From NCBI RefSeq assembly GCF_030063305.1, contig NZ_JASISV010000001.1:434001-498000 (forward strand): DNA of 64,000 nt, in the 5' to 3' direction. Below the pieces are notes generated by a model. That model had not been told where the DNA came from and made no database searches. It saw nothing but the letters and a program-made list of their open reading frames with translations. Shown in pieces: positions 17,868 through 26,418 of the stretch (the first letter of the stretch is position 1; each line of letters starts with the position of its first letter). Source of the stretch: Salinibacterium sp. G-O1 (GTDB lineage: Bacteria; Actinomycetota; Actinomycetes; Actinomycetales; Microbacteriaceae). Made by a program: the position numbers and the translations under genes.

Positions 17868-18644
17868 ATGCACACGACAAGTGGCTTGGATCTTGACGGC
17901 CGTTCCGCATTGATCACCGGGGTTTCAGGCGCGATTGGATCCCTTATCGCCTCTACATTCGTCGAGCGTGGCGCGCGAGTGGCTGGCACCTATCGAAGCC
18001 GTGAGGCGGCAGCAGAAGGTGCGCTGGCAGCAGCGCTCCCCGGGCGCTCGACTCTCTTCCGCGCAGAGCTGGATTCTGCGCCATCCGCCCGGGAGCTATG
18101 GCGTCGCGTCGAAGAGTGGCACGACATGGACACCCTTGTCGTCAACGCAGCCGCGATGACCCACGCTCCGTTGGCCGGCGACGATACCGACGCCTGGGAC
18201 AGCAGCTGGGAGCGCTCATTCCAGGTCAACGTGCTTGGCGCGGCGACACTCATGCGCGAGGCCGCTTTGTCGTTCTCGCAACGAGGGTTCGGAAGCATCA
18301 TCGCGATTTCGAGTTGGGCCGCCGAGCAGGGCTCCCGCCTGCCCGATGCCAACGCTTATGCGGCCTCGAAAGCGGCGCTTCGTAACTTCGGGCAAACGTT
18401 GGCACGCTCGTATGCCCGCGATGGCGTACGCGTGTACGTCGTGGCGCCAGGTGTTGTTGGCGGCGGGATGGGAACTTCCGGTTTAAGTCCCGACGAAATT
18501 CAGGCAGCAGCGGACGGACTGGCGATGGGACACCATGTAGACCCTCGCGAGGTGGCGGAGCTGACAGCTTTTCTGGCAACCGATCGATGTCCGAGCCTGA
18601 CGGGTTCGACCATCGACCTCAACGGCGCGTCGTACATCCGCTAG
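17868..18644 (+). CDS. Short-chain dehydrogenase/reductase (SDR) B
   Basis: This 258-residue SDR begins immediately after the SDR A stop. It has ITGVSGAIG, the ISSWAAEQG serine block and YAASKAALRNFG with the catalytic Tyr and Lys. It shares limited sequence with SDR A, so the pair is not a recent duplication. Possible roles are oxidation of a hydroxyl group on the transported compound, or two consecutive redox steps with SDR A. The exact reaction is unknown. Confidence 0.83.
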   Translation: MHTTSGLDLDGRSALITGVSGAIGSLIASTFVERGARVAGTYRSREAAAEGALAAALPGRSTLFRAELDSAPSARELWRRVEEWHDMDTLVVNAAAMTHAPLAGDDTDAWDSSWERSFQVNVLGAATLMREAALSFSQRGFGSIIAISSWAAEQGSRLPDANAYAASKAALRNFGQTLARSYARDGVRVYVVAPGVVGGGMGTSGLSPDEIQAAADGLAMGHHVDPREVAELTAFLATDRCPSLTGSTIDLNGASYIR

Positions 18645-18702
18645 TGACCAGCGTCACGCCCGCGCCACGCGCGCTTCAACCTCTCGAACGGGCCACACTC
18701 AT

Positions 18703-19701
18703 ATGACAATTTATTCGACCTCCAACCTCGAACAACCTGACTCCGAGATCCAGTCGGTCGCAATTGTCGGCGCTGGCAGCATCGGAATCGCGTGGTGCAT
18801 CGTCTTCGCGAGTGCCGGTGTTGACGTTCGGATCTTCGAGCTCGATGAGACCCGACGGGAGTCGGCCCTGGCGGCAGCGGAGTCATTGCTGCACGAAATG
18901 CATGGCGCTGGACTGCTCTCGGAGCCGGTTGACGACATCCTCGTGCGGATGAGCGTGTGGGAGACGCTGGCCGAGGTTGTTTCCGGAGTCGGGTACGTGC
19001 AGGAGTGCGTCGTCGAGAATATCGATGTGAAGCGCGAACTCTTCCACCAGCTGGATCAGTTGACGCCAAAAGAGGTCGTGCTTGCAAGCTCGACGTCTGC
19101 AATTCCGTCCTCGAAATTTGCGGGCGAACTTGAAGGCCGTGATCGTTGCCTCGTGGTTCACCCGGCGAACCCGCCATACTTCCTCCGCGTCGCTGAGATC
19201 GTTCCCGCCGAGTTCACCTCGTCCGCGACGGTTGCAGCGACAGCCGCAATCCTCAGGCGCGTGAGGATCTCACCCGTCCTTCTCAACACCGAGATAGAAG
19301 GATTCGCTTTCAACCGCCTGCAGGGAGCGCTCCTACGAGAGGCCTACTGCCTGGTGCGGGACGGAGTAATTTCAGCGGTTGACCTCGACACGCTCGTGAG
19401 GGAAGGGCTCGGGAGGCGATGGTCAGTCGTCGGCCCTTTTGCCACGAGCGAACTAAACACTCGCGGTGGCCTTCGCCAACACTCCGAGGTTCTGGGTGCG
19501 GTGTACGCCCGATTCGGCCTCGAACGCGGTCTCGAGAACCCATGGACGCCCGCCACCATCAATACGGTCGCCAACGCGATCGAGCAGGATTTGCCCTTCG
19601 GTAACTGGGAAGAGAACGTGCGCGAGCGTGACCACGCGATGATCAAGGTCGCGTCACTTCTTAAGGGCTTCGAGAACCCGCTGGTGCGGGGCGAATCCTA
19701 G
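18703..19701 (+). CDS. 3-hydroxyacyl-CoA dehydrogenase family protein (lambda-crystallin/L-gulonate 3-dehydrogenase type)
   Basis: This 332-residue NAD-dependent dehydrogenase has an N-terminal Rossmann motif (VAIVGAGSIGIAW), the catalytic histidine segment VVHPANPPYFLRVAEIVPA and a helical C-terminal domain with NRLQGALLREAYCLV. The HPANPP block is the mark of lambda-crystallin, L-gulonate 3-dehydrogenase and L-carnitine dehydrogenase relatives rather than fatty-acid FadB. It follows SDR B by 58 bp on the same strand with a weak ribosome site. It probably oxidises a 3-hydroxy carboxylate or 3-hydroxy amine intermediate. Confidence 0.84.
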   Translation: MTIYSTSNLEQPDSEIQSVAIVGAGSIGIAWCIVFASAGVDVRIFELDETRRESALAAAESLLHEMHGAGLLSEPVDDILVRMSVWETLAEVVSGVGYVQECVVENIDVKRELFHQLDQLTPKEVVLASSTSAIPSSKFAGELEGRDRCLVVHPANPPYFLRVAEIVPAEFTSSATVAATAAILRRVRISPVLLNTEIEGFAFNRLQGALLREAYCLVRDGVISAVDLDTLVREGLGRRWSVVGPFATSELNTRGGLRQHSEVLGAVYARFGLERGLENPWTPATINTVANAIEQDLPFGNWEENVRERDHAMIKVASLLKGFENPLVRGES

Positions 19702-19732
19702 GAGCCCACTACCGCGCGCCGATCCGAAGCTC

Positions 19733-20650
19733 TCACGAGGGTTCCGGTTCGACGATCGCGCGATGCAGGTCCTGAACGGCGAGGGCGACGTCGAGTGGCG
19801 CGTCAAAAGGCTGATTGTGCCCGCTCGCGCTGAGCCGGTGATCGATCAGACGCGTGAAGCGAGCGGTGTGCTCGTCGCGGGTGCGCGGCGTGATCATGGG
19901 GTCCTGGGTGGGGTCGATGACGATCGCGGGGACGTCGATGGTGGGAAGTTGCGCGAGGAGGTGTTCATCCTCGTCGTATTCCGGGGCGCCCGGCGCGAGC
20001 CCGAAGCGGTGGCGGTATGAGTGGATTACCACCTCCACAAAGTCAGGATTGTCGAACGACCCGGCTGCTCGCTCGAAGTCGGCGCCGGAGATGGCGCGTT
20101 CTGGTGACCACTCGCTCCACAACTGCATGGCTAGCTCGCGTCGATACCGGGTCAGTCCTGCCCGCCCGCGCTCGCCGTGGAAGTAATACTGATACCAGTC
20201 CAAGTTCTCATCCCAGGGTGGTGCTGGTTCGCTAGAAGAGGCAATGTCCTGGATGGAATCACCACCGAGCGCGACCACGCCACCGATGTGTCCCGGGCTG
20301 AGCGCGGCCGCCACGCAGGCAGCGCGGCCTCCCCAGTCGAAGCCGACGACGATGGGTGCCTTCAGCGACAGCGTGTCGATCAGCTGCAACACGTCGCGCC
20401 CGATCGCGGCCTGTTGACCGGACCGTTGAGTCGCCGCCGAGGTGAACCGGGTTGGTCCGAATCCGCGGAGGTAGGGAACGAGAACCCTGGCCCCGGCCGA
20501 GGCTAGTGTCACAGCGACGGCAGAGTAAGAATGCGGGTCGTAAGGAAACCCGTGTAGAAGCAGAACGGGCCACCCGTCCTGCGGGCCGGCGGTTTCGATG
20601 CCGACCTCCAACGGGCCGCTGGTCACCGATAGGTACGAGTACATCGTCAT
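19733..20650 (-). CDS. Alpha/beta hydrolase
   Basis: This 305-residue alpha/beta hydrolase has LLLHGFPYD (oxyanion hole), the nucleophile-elbow position in VGFDWGG (D in place of Ser, as in epoxide hydrolases and haloalkane dehalogenases) and a late SGHNQPF holding the catalytic histidine. The GFDWGG elbow with HGFP is typical of the epoxide hydrolase/dehalogenase group. I chose ATG 20650, preceded by GGAGA, although the frame is open further upstream. It is convergent with the dehydrogenase gene and is not clearly part of the catabolic locus. Confidence 0.85.
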   Translation of the reverse strand: MTMYSYLSVTSGPLEVGIETAGPQDGWPVLLLHGFPYDPHSYSAVAVTLASAGARVLVPYLRGFGPTRFTSAATQRSGQQAAIGRDVLQLIDTLSLKAPIVVGFDWGGRAACVAAALSPGHIGGVVALGGDSIQDIASSSEPAPPWDENLDWYQYYFHGERGRAGLTRYRRELAMQLWSEWSPERAISGADFERAAGSFDNPDFVEVVIHSYRHRFGLAPGAPEYDEDEHLLAQLPTIDVPAIVIDPTQDPMITPRTRDEHTARFTRLIDHRLSASGHNQPFDAPLDVALAVQDLHRAIVEPEPS

Positions 20651-20687
20651 GAAATGTCTCCTGGTTCGTGCCCCCGACCGCCCTGAA

Positions 20688-21899
20688 TTACGAGACGAGG
20701 ACGGCGAGCTCTCGTTCAATTCTGAAGGCGAGTTCCCTGAGGAAGCTGAGCTGTTCGTCGGTGGGCGCGGGCCGCGGACGGCTGTCGAACACGCAGATGG
20801 CGCCGATGCGCACCCCGTCTGGAGCCTTGATCGGGTAGCCAGCGTAGAAACGAACATCGGTGGACGGCACGGCCCGATCGTCGTGGCGCGCGTCCGGGAC
20901 GACGAAGTGGGTGGCCGACTGGACGGTGGTGGCGCAAAAGGACTGGTCGAGCGGCGATTCCGAGTGTGAGACACCCACGGCGGACTTATGCCACTGCCGA
21001 CCCTCGTCGATGAGCGTAAAAGCGGCACTCTCGGTGCCGAACATGGTGCGCGCCATCCGCACGATGCGATCGAAACGTTCTTCCGGAGGAGAGTCGAGGA
21101 TGCCCGTCCGGCGGAGGGCAGCCAGTCGGTCATCCTCGGTTTGAGCGGTTCCCCTAACAGTGTGGTCGCGACGCGACTCGTCTGAGCGCAGGAGCGGCAC
21201 GAGCACATGGGCGACGTTAAGGGCGGCCTGACGGTATTCCTCAGGTCCTCGGTATCGATCGTCTGATGGTTCCAGTGGCACCGGGAGCAGGTCCGCCCTC
21301 GACACCGGGGATACGTAGATGGTGGAGCTTCGTTTTTCGCAGAGGCTTTGGGTGACGCTGTTGAGACGTTCGGCCCATCGATCGATCAGCCCGCCGGGAC
21401 GGGTTCCGAAGAACGGTATTCCGCTGGGGGATGACACCCCGACTATCACCACGGGATGCACGCCCATCGCATCTTCGAGAGCATCGAGGAGTCCGTCCAT
21501 ATGGCGTCTCCAGCGCCGCACCGAGATCAGCTGGAACGCATCACTCGCGCCGACAAAGACGATGACGGCGTCACAGGCACCCATCGGCACTGCGGATAGC
21601 GATCTCACGGCGGTCGCTATCGTCATGCTTGGGTCGGCGTGGATGCGGACTTCCGACCCGCGCCCGGTGGCGACGCTGAGCGCCCGAGCCAACTGCCCGG
21701 GCACGGCGAGGTCGTGGGTGAGCACTCCCCATCCGACAGCGAGGCCGTTGCCGACGACGAACACGCAGTCCGGGTCAACGCCCGATGCGTGAGCGACGGG
21801 CGTATCCAGGGGGCGGACCGGCAGGTCGTCGACGAGGTTGCGCCATCGATAGACGTGTCTCATCCACAGCCCGCCCACAGCGGAGATCAGTCTTGGCAC
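20688..21899 (-). CDS. Degenerate SGNH-hydrolase domain fused to GAF domain
   Basis: This 403-residue protein has an SGNH/GDSL-hydrolase-like region at about residues 40-240 and a GAF domain at about 250-400 (RTGILDSPPEERFDRI, GRQWHKSAVG, SFCATTV, VRFYAGYPI, IGAICVFD). The hydrolase blocks are present but altered: the GDS position reads G50-N51-G52, the block-III asparagine reads VGASD, and the DxxH site reads D214-x-x-R217. It is therefore likely a binding or sensory domain, not an esterase. No output domain follows the GAF, so signalling would need a partner. It is divergent from the heliorhodopsin gene, 134 bp apart. Confidence 0.8.
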   Translation of the reverse strand: MPRLISAVGGLWMRHVYRWRNLVDDLPVRPLDTPVAHASGVDPDCVFVVGNGLAVGWGVLTHDLAVPGQLARALSVATGRGSEVRIHADPSMTIATAVRSLSAVPMGACDAVIVFVGASDAFQLISVRRWRRHMDGLLDALEDAMGVHPVVIVGVSSPSGIPFFGTRPGGLIDRWAERLNSVTQSLCEKRSSTIYVSPVSRADLLPVPLEPSDDRYRGPEEYRQAALNVAHVLVPLLRSDESRRDHTVRGTAQTEDDRLAALRRTGILDSPPEERFDRIVRMARTMFGTESAAFTLIDEGRQWHKSAVGVSHSESPLDQSFCATTVQSATHFVVPDARHDDRAVPSTDVRFYAGYPIKAPDGVRIGAICVFDSRPRPAPTDEQLSFLRELAFRIERELAVLVS

Positions 21900-21970
21900 T
21901 GATACACCGTAAGTAAATTCATCGCCATTCAGCAGACCGCCACTCCGAATGACGGGATCCCGACCCCGCT

Positions 21971-22019
21971 ACTCGGGGCCGAGTTGCGGCAGCGATGCTA
22001 CGGTCGGGATTCACCCGAC
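21971..22019 (+). promoter_or_regulatory. Two small inverted repeats upstream of heliorhodopsin
   Basis: ACTCGG-GG-CCGAGT (21971-21984) and GTCGGG-ATTCA-CCCGAC (22003-22019) lie between the divergent starts. The second ends one base before the AAGGAG ribosome site. They could be an operator and a leader hairpin. No convincing promoter hexamers are seen. Confidence 0.35.
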
Positions 22020-22033
22020 AAAGGAGTTGGATT

Positions 22034-22837
22034 ATGGCAAGGAAGGTCTACACCCCTGATCAGCAAGTAACCCGGTTGCGGATTTACAACATGGTGGCTG
22101 GAAGTGTGCACCTGGTGCAGGCCATCGGCTTCGCCATTGTGCTCACGATGCTCAGCTCTCAGGTTCTCTTCGCCGTTACTGCCGACTATCTGGCGGGCCC
22201 TCCCGGAGTGCCCGTGCCTCCCGAGCGTGTGACCCTTTTCGAGGTGAACATCGGCGTCGGCGTTGTTGCCTTCCTTGCGCTCAGCGCCTTCTTCCACTTC
22301 CTCATCTCAAGCCCCGCGTTTTTCGGCCGATACAAGAACGGGCTTCAGCACAACCGCAATTACTTCCGCTGGGTTGAGTATTCGCTGAGCTCGTCGATCA
22401 TGATCTGGCTCATCCTTGCGATCAATGGTGTCACCGACATCGGTGCGCTGTTCGCAGTGTTCGCCGTCAACGCCGCCATGATCCTGTTCGGTGCGCTTCA
22501 GGAGAAGTACGAGCAGCCCGGTTCCGGCGGCATGCTGCCCTTCATCTTCGGATCGATGGTCGGCATCGTTCCGTGGATCCTCATCCTTATCTATTTCCTG
22601 CGACCAGGCAGCGCAAGCGATGTTGCGGCACCTGGCTTTGTGGTGGGCATCGTCATCTCGCTGTTCGTGTTCTTCAACACGTTCGCCATCAACCAGTGGC
22701 TGCAGTACAAGCAGGTCGGTAAGTGGAAGAGCTACCTGCAGGGTGAACGCACCTACATCACCCTGAGCCTTGTCGCTAAGACGGCGCTGGCCTGGCAGGT
22801 GTTCTCGGGCGCCATCATTCCGGCTATCGCGAACTGA
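22034..22837 (+). CDS. Heliorhodopsin
   Basis: This 267-residue seven-helix membrane protein is a heliorhodopsin. The retinal Schiff-base lysine is K249 in SLVAKTALAWQVF of helix 7. The counterion is E115 in RWVEYSLSSSIMIW of helix 3. These match E107 and K241 of the type protein 48C12, with a constant offset of eight. The N-terminus is cytosolic in this family, inverted relative to type 1 rhodopsins. The ATG follows AAGGAG by seven bases. No retinal-forming Blh or carotenoid genes are nearby. The function of the family is not settled (light sensing or enzyme regulation); PPK2 and a lipid kinase lie convergently downstream. Confidence 0.93.
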   Translation: MARKVYTPDQQVTRLRIYNMVAGSVHLVQAIGFAIVLTMLSSQVLFAVTADYLAGPPGVPVPPERVTLFEVNIGVGVVAFLALSAFFHFLISSPAFFGRYKNGLQHNRNYFRWVEYSLSSSIMIWLILAINGVTDIGALFAVFAVNAAMILFGALQEKYEQPGSGGMLPFIFGSMVGIVPWILILIYFLRPGSASDVAAPGFVVGIVISLFVFFNTFAINQWLQYKQVGKWKSYLQGERTYITLSLVAKTALAWQVFSGAIIPAIAN

Positions 22838-22850
22838 CCGCCGGACGCCG

Positions 22851-23660
22851 CTACTTCAGCGTCGAGGCGTGGTCAGGCACGTACCGAAATTCGTCTTTGT
22901 CGGGTCGCTCGTAGTCGTCGGCACTCGGGCGATCCGGGATCTTGACCTTCTCGGGCTCGAGGCGCTCATAGGGCACGCTCGAGAGCAAGTGGTTGAGGGT
23001 GTTGATTCGCGCGGTGCGCTTGTCGTCGCTCTCGATCGTCCACCATGGTGCTTCGTCGATATCGGTGCGCTCGAACATCTCGTCTTTGGCCCGGGAGTAG
23101 TCCTCCCACTTGGTGATGGATGCAACGTCGGTCTTCGAGAGCTTCCAGCGTCGCAGGGGATCCTTCTGCCGCGAACGGAAGCGCTTTTCCTGCTCGTCAT
23201 CCGAGACCGAGTACCAGTACTTGAGGAGGATGATCCCATCCTCGACGAGAAGGCGTTCGAGCACGGGCGTCTGCTCCAGGAAGCGTTCGTGTTCCTCGGG
23301 TGTGCAGAAACCCATGACCTTCTCGACCCCTGCCCGGTTGTACCAGGAGCGGTCCATGAGCACGATCTCGCCGGCCGTCGGCAGGCGCTCAATGTAGCGC
23401 TGGTAGTACCACTGGCCCTTCTCCGACTCGGTGGGCTGAGCGAGAGCTACAACTCGGGCCGAGCGTGGGTTGAGGTACTGCATGACCCGTTTGATCGAGC
23501 CACCCTTGCCGGCGGCATCCCGACCTTCGAAGATCACGAGCACCCGGGTTCCGGTCTCGACGACCCAACGCTGCATATCAACGAGCTCGGCCTGAAGGCG
23601 CTCAAGTTCCTTCTCATAGGCCTTCTTGGGCATCTTCTTGGCGTACTTGGGCTTACTCAT
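22851..23660 (-). CDS. ppk2: Polyphosphate kinase 2 (PPK2)
   Basis: This 269-residue class I PPK2 has Walker A EGRDAAGKGG (residues 45-54), the lid module and Walker B LMDRSWYNRAGVE (D103). PPK2 enzymes phosphorylate nucleoside diphosphates from polyphosphate, or the reverse. The single PPK2 domain and normal length suggest an active cytosolic enzyme. The gene overlaps the end of the lipid-kinase gene by 8 bp, so the two are co-transcribed. Together with the VTC gene at 27 kb it gives this region a polyphosphate theme. Confidence 0.93.
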   Translation of the reverse strand: MSKPKYAKKMPKKAYEKELERLQAELVDMQRWVVETGTRVLVIFEGRDAAGKGGSIKRVMQYLNPRSARVVALAQPTESEKGQWYYQRYIERLPTAGEIVLMDRSWYNRAGVEKVMGFCTPEEHERFLEQTPVLERLLVEDGIILLKYWYSVSDDEQEKRFRSRQKDPLRRWKLSKTDVASITKWEDYSRAKDEMFERTDIDEAPWWTIESDDKRTARINTLNHLLSSVPYERLEPEKVKIPDRPSADDYERPDKDEFRYVPDHASTLK

Positions 23661-24657
23661 CGACAGGTGCTTTCAGTTTCAGGGCGCCGGGCGACACTCG
23701 CGCGGTGAACGCCACGGCCTCGCCGAACGGATCGCCGTCCAGTTCAATTTCCGCCGCCCGGCTCAGGCGAACCTCGAATTCCGTGAGTTGGGCGATGTCA
23801 ACAGCGTCGACATCGACGTCAGTCATCTTGCGGCCAATTTTCGTGCGTTTGACCACCCCGTTTTCCCAGAACACCTTGAACACAAGCTGGAACCAGCCCC
23901 GGATCGATTCCGGTTTCAAGACGACGATGTCGAGCATGCCGTCGTCCACCACGGCTTCCGGCAACAGCAGGATGTTGGCCGGCAGCGAACCGCAGTTGCC
24001 CACGATCACGGCCTGTGCGCTGCCACCTCGGCGACTCTTCGGCTTGTCAGAGCGATATTGGATGCGCAGCTGATCCTTCTGGCGGAGCACGCGAAAGAGC
24101 GCGTGCGAGTAGGCCAGCCATCCGACCTTCTTCTTCAGGTCCGGATCGGTGTTGTTCATGATCTTGGCATCCAACCCCACGCCCGCCATCACAAGGAAGG
24201 TGAGGGTTTCGGACTTGCCGCCCGGCCTCTTGATGTCGATGACGGCGACGTCGATGTTGCGATCGGTGCCGGAGTACGCGGTCCGGATCGAGTGCTCGAT
24301 GTCGTCGAGCGTGAGCTCCAGGTTTCGGGCGAGCAGGTTGCCGGTGCCTGAGGGCAGCAGCGAGATCGCGGTATCCGTTCCGGCGAGCACCTCGGCGACC
24401 GCGCGAACGGTGCCGTCGCCTCCGGCCGCGATCACCAGAGTGGCGCCGGCTTCGAGCGCTTCCTTCGCCTGGCCTCCGCCCGGATCCTCCTCGGAGGTTT
24501 CAAACCAGAGGGTGTTCCAGTCGTGCGACGCCTGCTCTGCGGCGATAGCCGCTTTGATCTCGTCGATATCGACCTTGATGGGGTTGTAGATGACGGCCGC
24601 AGTTGCGCGGGCGACGGGAATTGTGCCGCTCGAAGACGGACTCACGACGGATGACAT
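23653..24657 (-). CDS. Diacylglycerol kinase-family lipid kinase
   Basis: This 334-residue protein of the DAGK_cat family has AAVIYNPIKVD at the start, the AAGGDGTVRAVAE nucleotide motif, LPSGTGNLLARNL and the later VDDGMLDIVVL and IELDGDPFGE segments. Bacterial members (DgkB, YegS, BmrU) phosphorylate diacylglycerol or related lipids at the membrane surface. It starts at ATG 24657 and is followed by PPK2 with an overlap. It is divergent from the DUF1206 gene. Confidence 0.88.
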   Translation of the reverse strand: MSSVVSPSSSGTIPVARATAAVIYNPIKVDIDEIKAAIAAEQASHDWNTLWFETSEEDPGGGQAKEALEAGATLVIAAGGDGTVRAVAEVLAGTDTAISLLPSGTGNLLARNLELTLDDIEHSIRTAYSGTDRNIDVAVIDIKRPGGKSETLTFLVMAGVGLDAKIMNNTDPDLKKKVGWLAYSHALFRVLRQKDQLRIQYRSDKPKSRRGGSAQAVIVGNCGSLPANILLLPEAVVDDGMLDIVVLKPESIRGWFQLVFKVFWENGVVKRTKIGRKMTDVDVDAVDIAQLTEFEVRLSRAAEIELDGDPFGEAVAFTARVSPGALKLKAPVDE

Positions 24658-24696
24658 GGAGCGATCCTAGGGCGGTCTGAGGCTCAGGATAGGGGG

Positions 24697-24727
24697 TTGA
24701 CATTGTGGGCGACGTGAACGGTACGCT
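24697..24727 (+). promoter_or_regulatory. Candidate promoter of a leaderless DUF1206 transcript
   Basis: A consensus -35 TTGACA (24697-24702) is followed by TACGCT (24722-24727), whose distance to the ATG at 24734 would place transcription at or next to the start codon. The 19-base spacer is long and there is no Shine-Dalgarno site, which fits a leaderless mRNA. These are common in actinobacteria. Confidence 0.45.
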
Positions 24728-24733
24728 GCCGCA

Positions 24734-25540
24734 ATGAATACACGTCCAGCCAAAAAGGTCGCACGCGACACCCGGAGTTCAGACGCGCTTCACTTCCTGG
24801 CTCGAGCTGGCTTCGCCGTCAACGGCCTCGTCCACATCATGATTGGCCTCATCGCCTTCGGCGTGGCCACCGGAACAGGAGGGCAGGCCGACCAGTCGGG
24901 TGCCCTAAGTCAAATCGCGGCGAACCCTGGCGGAACAGCCATCCTCTGGGTGGCCGCAGTCGCGCTCGCTGCCCTCGGTTTCTGGTTGATTCTCGGCGCC
25001 TTCCTGCTGCCCAGTTCCGACCCCAAGAAGAAGGTTGTGCATTTCCTTTCTGAGGCGGGCAAAGGCGTTGCCTATTTGGCGGTTGCTGGCACGGCCGTGA
25101 CGTTCGCCCTTGGGGGGTCATCCAGCAGCGAAAGAGACGTCGACACCTTGAGTGCGCAACTCATCGCTGCACCGGGCGGAATTCTTGTCTTGTGGGCCAT
25201 TGCACTGGTCGTCTTCGGCGTCGGGGTGTACTTCGTGACGAAAGGCGTCAAGCGCCGCTTCATCGACGACATCGACCTGCCCAGCGGCAAGGCGGGCAAG
25301 CCGATCGTCATCCTGGGCGTCGTCGGGTACGTCGCCAAGGGGATCGCGCTCGCATTCATGGGAATCCTGTTGGGGATCGCCGCCTTCCGCACAGATCCCT
25401 CTCAGGCGGCGGGCCTCGACGGCTCGCTCAAGACGCTCGCTGAGCTGCCGCTCGGCCAGGTCATTCTCGGAATCATCGGCCTGGGATTCATGGCCTACGG
25501 CGTCTACTGCTTCGTGCGCGCACGCATCGCGCGCCTCTAG
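24734..25540 (+). CDS. DUF1206 domain-containing membrane protein
   Basis: This 268-residue integral membrane protein carries three repeats of a paired-helix DUF1206 unit (FLARAGFAVNGLVHIMIGLIAFGVA, FLSEAGKGVAYLAVAGTAVTF, VGYVAKGIALAFMGILLGIAAF), giving about six membrane segments. The family is widespread in actinobacteria and cyanobacteria and has no known function. It has no ribosome binding site and a promoter-like sequence close upstream. It overlaps the convergent PAP2 gene by four bases. Confidence 0.85.
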   Translation: MNTRPAKKVARDTRSSDALHFLARAGFAVNGLVHIMIGLIAFGVATGTGGQADQSGALSQIAANPGGTAILWVAAVALAALGFWLILGAFLLPSSDPKKKVVHFLSEAGKGVAYLAVAGTAVTFALGGSSSSERDVDTLSAQLIAAPGGILVLWAIALVVFGVGVYFVTKGVKRRFIDDIDLPSGKAGKPIVILGVVGYVAKGIALAFMGILLGIAAFRTDPSQAAGLDGSLKTLAELPLGQVILGIIGLGFMAYGVYCFVRARIARL

Positions 25541-26277
25541 CGTTTCTCACCCGTCACGCGCATCGTGCGGTGGGTATCGAGAGCGATGATCCCGCCGAGC
25601 ACGGTCAGCGACAGGAACACCGAGGCCAGCGCGTCCGACGGCCAGTGGTATCCGAGATAGATGCGGCTGATGCCGGCAATGAAGATGAGGATCACCGCGA
25701 CAGTGAAGGAAATCGCAGCGATGCGTGGCCTCTCCCGACGGGAGAAGACCAGGTAAGCGATCAGAAGCATGAAGTCTGCAGCACCGGCCACGTGACCGGA
25801 GGGGAACGACGGGGTCATGTCTGAGCCGAAGAGCATCTGATCGAGGGGCGGTCGTTCCCTGCCCACGAGTCGGGTGACCACCTGCACGACGATGAGTCCG
25901 GCAAGAAGCCCGATAATCAGCAGGAGCGGGCGCCAGAAATGCTTCGAGAAGAAGCTCCACGCGATGACGACGACCAGGGCGATAATCGGCAACGACACCG
26001 GCCCAAAGATCACCGCCAGCCAGATCATCACGGAGGTCACGGTGCCGGATTGAGTGCTGATGAGCCATTCGTGGAACGGCTTATCGAGCCCAGGGACCTC
26101 GCCCTGGCTGGCCACGAGCACCAGTAGCGTCACGAACCCGGTTACGCCCACGGCAATCAGCACGGCCGACCACGTGTACAACTTGCGTTTCGTTGACGCT
26201 GGGACTTCACGGACTTCGACGAGGAACTTCTCGTGGAATGCGCGCAGCCGCGACTGCTTTTCTGTGGCCTGGGTCAT
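25537..26277 (-). CDS. PAP2-family membrane phosphatase
   Basis: This 246-residue phosphatidic-acid-phosphatase type 2 membrane protein has all three motifs: the Arg-Pro of RLVGRERPP, PSFPSGHV, and SRIYLGYHWPSDALA. Five or six hydrophobic segments are present. Substrates in the family are undecaprenyl diphosphate, phosphatidic acid or similar lipids. The ATG at 26277 follows GGAG; the longer upstream frame lacks support. The gene is divergent from the DUF4956 operon. Confidence 0.9.
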   Translation of the reverse strand: MTQATEKQSRLRAFHEKFLVEVREVPASTKRKLYTWSAVLIAVGVTGFVTLLVLVASQGEVPGLDKPFHEWLISTQSGTVTSVMIWLAVIFGPVSLPIIALVVVIAWSFFSKHFWRPLLLIIGLLAGLIVVQVVTRLVGRERPPLDQMLFGSDMTPSFPSGHVAGAADFMLLIAYLVFSRRERPRIAAISFTVAVILIFIAGISRIYLGYHWPSDALASVFLSLTVLGGIIALDTHRTMRVTGEKR

Positions 26278-26418
26278 CTCGACTCCGTTTCGTGCGGCAG
26301 TGGTGCCATGATCGTGTCCGGTCAGAATATGGGAGCCGCGCAAAACCCAGCTACCCGTTGTCTCCGGCGGCCGAGTATGAGTAGCGGGCGATCTGCCTCT
26401 CGCACACTCACACACCGC

